Origin: JBCDCU01 sp039180865
GTDB lineage: Bacteria; Pseudomonadota; Alphaproteobacteria; Rhizobiales; JACESI01
Assembly: GCA_039180865.1 (NCBI GenBank)
Contig: JBCDCZ010000151.1
Span: 1-11,062, forward strand
Length of the DNA: 11,062 bases
Direction of reading: 5' to 3'
Part shown: positions 7,201-11,062 of the stretch, piece by piece
Layout of the letters: each line of letters begins with the position of its first letter
Numbering within the stretch: the first letter of the stretch is position 1
Position numbers and translations under genes: made by a program
The notes under the pieces: model-generated
The model's database searches: none
Seen by the model: only the letters and a program-made list of their open reading frames with translations
What the model was told of the DNA's origin: nothing

Positions 7201-7237
7201 AGACGGGGGATAGCTTACCTGGCTATCCAGCGCGTCT
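7201..7237 (+). terminator. Possible terminator hairpin after the radical SAM gene
   Basis: GGATAGC (7208-7214) and GCTATCC (7222-7228) pair around a 7-nt loop. The outer AGACG (7201-7205) and CGTCT (7233-7237) extend the stem past small internal loops. It lies about 40 bp after the radical SAM stop, between two convergent genes. There is no T run, so the call rests on position and stem only. It could serve both directions. Confidence 0.4.
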
Positions 7238-7271
7238 TACTGCCAACCAATGTAATTCTTGAAAGCTCGCA

Positions 7272-7288
7272 GGTCGTTGTTGACGACC
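7272..7288 (-). terminator. Weak hairpin just past the tetR stop
   Basis: GGTCGT (7272-7277) and ACGACC (7283-7288) form a 6-bp stem with a 5-nt loop, 4 bp beyond the stop codon of the minus-strand regulator. No T tract follows on the minus strand. This is a weak candidate for the 3' end of that transcript. Confidence 0.25.
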
Positions 7289-7291
7289 GAA

Positions 7292-7921
7292 CTAGTCGGC
7301 GCGTCCAAGACGGGCCCTTAAAAGATTCAGGCATGCTTTAAGGTCGTAATCGAGTCCAGCCCGAACATGTGTTTTAAATCCTAGAAACGACCCTAAAATA
7401 TTTGCAGTCCAGAGTTTGATTTCCTCAGGGGTCAGCGGCTCTAAATCGCTGCGCGCTTCACTAACGGCCAATGTAAACGCATTCTCAAGCGCTTTGACAC
7501 CGCGGTCGATCTGCCTTGCGATACCAGGGTCGCTGTCACCAATCTCGGCCAACGAATTATAGATGAAGCAGCCGCGCTTATCGCCGCTTGTGTATCTTTG
7601 TATTGCATCGTCGAAAAGCGCTGTCAGGCGGTCAAGACCGTCGGTACAGGCACCGTTCTTGTTCGTCAGGTTGTCGACGAGCAATTTGGTCTCTGTGTTG
7701 AAATACAGATCAAAGGCCATCATAAAGATGTCACGCTTGCTTCCGAAGGCTTTGTAAAATGAACCGCGAGTAAGTTCAGTCGCTTCAAGAAGATCAGGCA
7801 ACGACGACCCTCGGTATCCGTTAGCCCAAAAAGCGTTCATTGCCCTCTCGACCACGACCCCCTCATCGAATTTCCGTGGTCTTCCTATCGGCCTTCTGGC
7901 CTGAACCGTCGCCTCGCTCAT
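7292..7921 (-). CDS. TetR/AcrR-family transcriptional regulator
   Basis: A 209-residue DNA-binding repressor of the TetR/AcrR family, which normally releases its operator on binding a small ligand. The N-terminus carries GRPRKFDE (13-20) followed by the helix-turn-helix: FWANGYRGSSLPDLLEATEL (31-50), then TRGSFYKAFGSKRDIF (51-66), the most conserved part of the family. The C-terminal ligand domain contains GDKRGCFIYNSLAEIGDSDP (113-132), typical of the subgroup with a GC(L/F) motif. ATG 7921 is preferred because AAGGGA lies 8 nt upstream; a TTG at 7954 would add 11 residues. It converges on the radical SAM gene, and the 438 bp upstream hold no divergent gene. Its target is therefore not obvious and may be its own promoter or a distant locus. 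The ligand is unknown. Confidence 0.92.
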   Translation of the reverse strand: MSEATVQARRPIGRPRKFDEGVVVERAMNAFWANGYRGSSLPDLLEATELTRGSFYKAFGSKRDIFMMAFDLYFNTETKLLVDNLTNKNGACTDGLDRLTALFDDAIQRYTSGDKRGCFIYNSLAEIGDSDPGIARQIDRGVKALENAFTLAVSEARSDLEPLTPEEIKLWTANILGSFLGFKTHVRAGLDYDLKACLNLLRARLGRAD

Positions 7922-8007
7922 TTTCCTATTCCCTTGCCCAACGGGCTTACGCAACCCGAACCTTACACATCATCACGCGCTCGCCAAAGCGAGTTACCAT
8001 AAAAAAT

Positions 8008-8026
8008 CATTATAAGACCATTATAA
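8008..8026 (-). promoter_or_regulatory. Tandem TTATAATG elements, likely tetR promoter/operator
   Basis: CATTATAA occurs twice on the plus strand (8008-8015 and 8019-8026), one helical turn apart. On the minus strand each copy reads TTATAATG and contains a perfect TATAAT -10 hexamer, about 90 bp upstream of the tetR ATG. No good -35 lies at 17 bp for either copy; TTGGCC is 15 bp before the first. The repeat may be a promoter, an operator, or both. Confidence 0.4.
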
Positions 8027-8070
8027 AATCCCGAATTGAAGGCCAAATGATCTTTTAATCACGAAAACAT

Positions 8071-8085
8071 CAGGCTCTCAGCCTG
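8071..8085. repeat. Perfect short hairpin
   Basis: CAGGCT (8071-8076) and AGCCTG (8080-8085) are perfect inverted repeats around CTC. AACA and TGTT extend the stem past a single unpaired T. No T run follows directly on either strand. The dyad lies upstream of the tetR promoter region and its function is unknown. Confidence 0.4.
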
Positions 8086-8194
8086 TGTTAAGTGGCCAGG
8101 AACCCTCAAAAATTGTGAGGAAACAAGGGGTTAAAATTTTTTTGACCGTCAAGCCGTACGCGTTCACAAACAATGACGCTGCCTCGAACAGCAG

Positions 8195-8210
8195 ATTGAT
8201 TATAATCAAT
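8195..8210. repeat. 16-bp perfect palindrome
   Basis: ATTGATTATAATCAAT reads the same on both strands with no spacer. Its core ATTATAA (8199-8205) is the same 7-mer found in both tandem elements upstream of tetR. A symmetric site of this size is typical of dimeric regulator operators, but the AT-rich setting raises the chance of a random match. Confidence 0.45.
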
Positions 8211-8325
8211 ATTTAGCTTCCTAAACATATGCAAAAAGTTTAGCGGAGAACCAAACTGTACATATGAAATGTAAAGCCTGAATGACACCCTACACATTTC
8301 TACTGATTTTTCAAGTGTGGGATCG

Positions 8326-8373
8326 CCGATGAGAAAGTAAGCTGCCAGGATGTGGAAAATCAGCTCTCATCGG
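8326..8373 (-). repeat. Long imperfect hairpin across the cckA stop codon
   Basis: CCGATGAG (8326-8333) pairs with CTCATCGG (8366-8373), and AGCTG (8340-8344) pairs with CAGCT (8361-8365). This gives 13 bp with one 6-nt bulge and a 16-nt loop. The right arm lies in the last cckA codons and the stop. It is probably an mRNA 3'-end structure or a non-canonical terminator for cckA, as no T tract follows directly on the minus strand. Confidence 0.45.
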
Positions 8374-10990
8374 TACCATCCAGCACCTCTTTCACCTTTG
8401 TCGCTAGTTGTTTGAGTGAAAAAGGTTTTGGTAAGAAAGCGAATGCTTCATCCTCGGCAAGATGCTTTTCAAATGCCTCTTCTGCGTAACCTGAAACAAA
8501 GATGATTTTAAGGTCAGGCCGCATTTTCCGAAGCTCGGTGAGAAGGGTCGGCCCATCCATTTCCGGCATCACGACATCGGAAACGACAAGGTCAATCTCT
8601 CCCCCGACCTCCTCCATGACTTCGAGGGCCTCTACCCCGCTCGCAGCCTCATGCACGGTGTGACCGCGCGCCTGGAGCGCGCGAGCGGAGAAGGCGCGAA
8701 CCGCTTCCTCATCCTCAACCAATAGAATGCGGGCAGATCCCGACAGATCGCGTGGAACCTCTGTCTGTTCAGCTTTTGCTTCATCTTTTTCGCTGCGTAT
8801 ATGACGAGGCAGCAAGATCTTGAAAGTCGTCCCAACTCCGACTTCGCTAATTGGATAAATGTATCCTTCCGTCTGTTTGATAATGCCGTAGACGGTCGCA
8901 AGTCCCAATCCGGTTCCCTCCCCGACGTCTTTGGTCGAGAAGAAGGGTTCAAAGATTTTCTCCATAACTTCAGCCGTCATACCGGTTCCGGTATCAGCGA
9001 CTTCAATCAGAACATATTCCCCTCGTTCGATTCCCTTCATTACGACCGGATCGCATTCATCTTCCGAAAAATTTCGCGTGGAAATTGTTAAAGTTCCCCC
9101 ATCGGGCATGGCGTCGCGGGCGTTAACTGAAAGATTGATAATGACCTGTTCTAGCTGATTGAAATCCGCTTTGATTGCCCACAAATCGCGCACCGTTTTC
9201 ACTTCGAGGCGGACATTTTCACCCAACAAACGTTCCAGAAGAATGCTGAGATCCTCGATCACGTCATGCAGATCGATGACTGTTGGCCGCAGGGTTTGAC
9301 GCCGGGAAAACGCGAGCAACTGACGAACAAGACCAGCTGCGCGGTTCGCGTTGTTCTTGATGTTCATCAGATCCTGAAACGATGGATCCGTGGGGCCATG
9401 GGCCTGGAGAAGCAGGTCCGAAAAGCCGATAATGGCAGTCAGAAGGTTGTTAAAGTCATGGGCAATACCGCCAGCCAACTGACCGATTGCCTGCATTTTT
9501 TGTCCCTGTACGAATTGCTGCTCGAGTGCGCGCTGCTGGGTTGTATCAATCGCATAAACGACAGCGGCTTCGCTTGCACTGTCTTCCTCTTCTTCCAACG
9601 CCTGACTGACAGCGCTGATAAACAGGGATGCATTGATACCGCCATCACGGTCAATACCCACATCGACAGGGCTGATTTCACCTTTACCGGATAACGCTTC
9701 CTGGACTGCGACGTTGAGCTTGGGCCGATCTGCAGCAGGCACCAAATCAATCAGCGCCATTCCCGGAGCGTCGGTCTGTTCCCGCCCGAAAAGCTGAATA
9801 AAGGGAGCATTCGCGCGAGCCAGATTGCCATTGTGATCGATGGCAGCGATAGCAATGGGTGCTGCATGGAAGAAGCGGGAAAAGCGCGCCTGATCCTCAA
9901 CGCCATTGGCGTCGCCGACGGCGATCTTCGTGCGGTTCAAGACAATCGTGCGCGTCGGACCGGGCGCACCATCGTGCTGGAACGGGGTCAGATGCAACAG
10001 GCGAACGGGCAGGCTTTGGCCGTTTGTTTTGACGAGATCAATATCGATTGTTTCTGTATGCACATCACCGGGATTTGCCCGGATCGCATTGAGGAGCGCT
10101 GCGCCGTCCCCGCGTACAATGTCGTGTAAAAAGACACGTCCGGCATCGAATTCCGCGAGGTCCATGCCGATCCAGCCGGCGAGCGTGGCGTTCATATAGA
10201 TGATCTTGCCGTCCGGTTCGGCAGAAAAGAAGCCTGCCGGCGCATGGTCGAGATAGTTGATCACATTTTGAAGTTCACGGAACGCGACTTCCTGGTCTTC
10301 CCGGTCACGGGTGATATCCTCGATCCGCCAAATCGTCAGTGGCGCATCTTCCAGGCGTTGCGCATCCGCGCCACGCACCGAGCGAACCGAAATCCGATAC
10401 CATCTGGGTTTATCGTCGCGGGCATCCGCATCCCGCACGCTCCCCTCGATTCGAACCTCTTCACTCGATGAGCGACCTTCTTCGGCGGCGATAGACAGGC
10501 GGTAGACCGGCTCTGACGCCCCCTCCTCCAGACCAAACACCCGTTCAACCGACCTTAAATCCTGTTCTGTGTGGGTACCGGTGAGCTTTCGATAGGCCTG
10601 ATCAGCGAAAAGAATTCGCCCGTCGCTATCGGCGACCACATGGGCCCCATCAAGGGATTCCAGAAAGCTGTAGTCACGCTCACCATAGTTCCGGCGATCG
10701 CCAAAATGGACAAGGCCCACCGCGCCCGCAAACAATGTGAAGATGCCGATGACTGCCAGAACGCCAAGCTGGAAGAGCAGAAGCTGTTCTGTATTTTCTT
10801 CGCCGAAATACAGGAAGCTTCCGATCGAAGCGGCAACAAGCAGGCCGACGAATGTGAGTGTCAACACCCCTGTTCGCCGCGAACGCTTCTTTGCTCCCGG
10901 ACGCCGGTCACGTTCGGCATCCGGTTTGCCTGTAACGGCACCCTTTTTATGTGGCGGTTTGCTCACCGCCTCCTTTGTTGCGCGAGCCAT
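8360..10990 (-). CDS. cckA: Hybrid sensor histidine kinase CckA
   Basis: Inner-membrane hybrid histidine kinase/phosphatase that feeds phosphate through ChpT to the cell-cycle regulators CtrA and CpdR. From ATG 10990 it has 876 residues, with AAGGA 5-6 nt upstream; a TTG at 11011 would add 7. A basic, lysine/arginine-rich N-terminus precedes two membrane helices (about 42-62 and 70-96). PAS-type sensor regions follow (about 105-230, 238-355 and 368-483; the first is divergent). The phosphoacceptor His511 lies in GGIAHDFNNLL. The ATPase has N box INLSVNARDAM (618-628), G1 DTGTGM (666-671), F box FEPFFSTK (680-687) and G2 GEGTGLGLATVYG. The C-terminal receiver has LLVEDEE, phosphoacceptor Asp805 in VVSDVVMPEMDG, Ser833 in FVSGYAEEAF and Lys855 in LPKPF. 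All catalytic residues are present. Its promoter lies near or beyond the right edge. Confidence 0.95.
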   Translation of the reverse strand: MARATKEAVSKPPHKKGAVTGKPDAERDRRPGAKKRSRRTGVLTLTFVGLLVAASIGSFLYFGEENTEQLLLFQLGVLAVIGIFTLFAGAVGLVHFGDRRNYGERDYSFLESLDGAHVVADSDGRILFADQAYRKLTGTHTEQDLRSVERVFGLEEGASEPVYRLSIAAEEGRSSSEEVRIEGSVRDADARDDKPRWYRISVRSVRGADAQRLEDAPLTIWRIEDITRDREDQEVAFRELQNVINYLDHAPAGFFSAEPDGKIIYMNATLAGWIGMDLAEFDAGRVFLHDIVRGDGAALLNAIRANPGDVHTETIDIDLVKTNGQSLPVRLLHLTPFQHDGAPGPTRTIVLNRTKIAVGDANGVEDQARFSRFFHAAPIAIAAIDHNGNLARANAPFIQLFGREQTDAPGMALIDLVPAADRPKLNVAVQEALSGKGEISPVDVGIDRDGGINASLFISAVSQALEEEEDSASEAAVVYAIDTTQQRALEQQFVQGQKMQAIGQLAGGIAHDFNNLLTAIIGFSDLLLQAHGPTDPSFQDLMNIKNNANRAAGLVRQLLAFSRRQTLRPTVIDLHDVIEDLSILLERLLGENVRLEVKTVRDLWAIKADFNQLEQVIINLSVNARDAMPDGGTLTISTRNFSEDECDPVVMKGIERGEYVLIEVADTGTGMTAEVMEKIFEPFFSTKDVGEGTGLGLATVYGIIKQTEGYIYPISEVGVGTTFKILLPRHIRSEKDEAKAEQTEVPRDLSGSARILLVEDEEAVRAFSARALQARGHTVHEAASGVEALEVMEEVGGEIDLVVSDVVMPEMDGPTLLTELRKMRPDLKIIFVSGYAEEAFEKHLAEDEAFAFLPKPFSLKQLATKVKEVLDGTDES

Positions 10991-11046
10991 GCGCGTCCTT
11001 GCGGTGTCCAATGATCCAAAGCCTCAGGTTAAACCGGACGACCGGC

Positions 11047-11060
11047 GAATCTTAAGAGTC
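11047..11060. promoter_or_regulatory. Paired GANTC (CcrM) sites upstream of cckA
   Basis: GAATC (11047-11051) and GAGTC (11056-11060) sit in a 14-bp quasi-palindrome around TCTTAAGA, about 57 bp upstream of the cckA start. GANTC is the target of the alphaproteobacterial cell-cycle methylase CcrM, and methylated sites in promoters can be read by GcrA. The motif is seen directly; a regulatory role here is inferred. The full promoter may extend beyond the window. Confidence 0.4.
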
Positions 11061-11062
11061 GC

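Larger units (their letters stand above)
7922..8359. other. Gene-free spacer between tetR and cckA
   Basis: This 438-bp spacer, partly AT-rich, holds no convincing gene on either strand. It contains the tandem TTATAATG elements upstream of tetR (8008-8026), a perfect hairpin CAGGCT-CTC-AGCCTG (8071-8085), a CCTCA/TGAGG dyad (8104-8120), a T7 run (8137-8143), a 16-bp palindrome (8195-8210), a CTAAAC/GTTTAG dyad (8221-8243) and a long hairpin reaching into the cckA 3' end (8326-8373). A 63-codon frame on the minus strand (8106-8297) has no recognisable features. The spacer could hide a small RNA, but no full promoter-terminator pair was seen. Confidence 0.6.

Noticed and set aside
8137..8143. 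T7 run as a plus-strand rho-independent terminator
   Set aside because: The nearest stem (AACCC/GGGTT, or CCTCA/TGAGG) is weak and separated from the T run by AAAA or more. No upstream plus-strand gene needs it.
8106..8297. Minus-strand open frame of 63 codons in the tetR-cckA spacer
   Set aside because: Crosses a dyad and the 16-bp palindrome, and shows no protein features. Likely chance in an AT-rich spacer.
9266..9694. Plus-strand open frame of 142 codons inside cckA
   Set aside because: Antisense to the well-conserved kinase core and third PAS region, with no recognisable features.
1..11062. Mobile elements, CRISPR arrays, tRNA or rRNA genes
   Set aside because: No transposase or integrase frame, no regularly spaced repeats, and no cloverleaf or rRNA-like sequence was recognised by reading both strands. 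No search program was run.

Overview
The window looks like chromosomal DNA from an alphaproteobacterium, most likely of the Hyphomicrobiales (Rhizobiales). Three points support this. The RecA N-terminus and core closely resemble rhizobial RecA. The recA promoter carries a GTTC-N7-GTTC type LexA site. A CckA-type hybrid histidine kinase, part of the alphaproteobacterial CtrA cell-cycle phosphorelay, lies nearby. Base composition is moderate, with a clearly AT-rich block only in the spacers. Genus and species cannot be read from this sequence.

Layout, left to right. (1) 1-2877, minus strand: the first 415 codons of alaS (cut by the window edge), a 393-bp spacer with a rho-independent terminator, then recA with a recognisable promoter and a LexA box between -35 and -10. 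(2) 3061-7163, plus strand: a four-gene cassette. Its members are a pseudouridine-5'-phosphate glycosidase (psuG), a HAD-family mannosyl/glucosyl-3-phosphoglycerate phosphatase whose start overlaps the psuG stop, a GT81-type glucosyl-3-phosphoglycerate synthase, and 22 bp later a radical SAM protein with many extra C-terminal cysteines. (3) 7292-7921, minus strand: a TetR/AcrR-type repressor with no obvious divergent target. (4) 7922-8359: a gene-free, partly AT-rich spacer full of short dyads. (5) 8360-10990, minus strand: cckA, with two membrane helices, PAS-type sensor regions, the kinase core and a receiver domain. Two GANTC sites in a quasi-palindrome lie upstream of it at the window edge.

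How the genes work together. recA and alaS are housekeeping neighbours that appear to be transcribed separately. The phosphatase and GT81 enzyme form the two-step route from NDP-glucose and 3-phosphoglycerate to glucosylglycerate, a compatible solute associated with salt and nitrogen stress. The roles of PsuG and the radical SAM protein beside them are not explained by that pathway, so the cassette is the part most worth following up. No mobile element, tRNA, rRNA or CRISPR array was seen.
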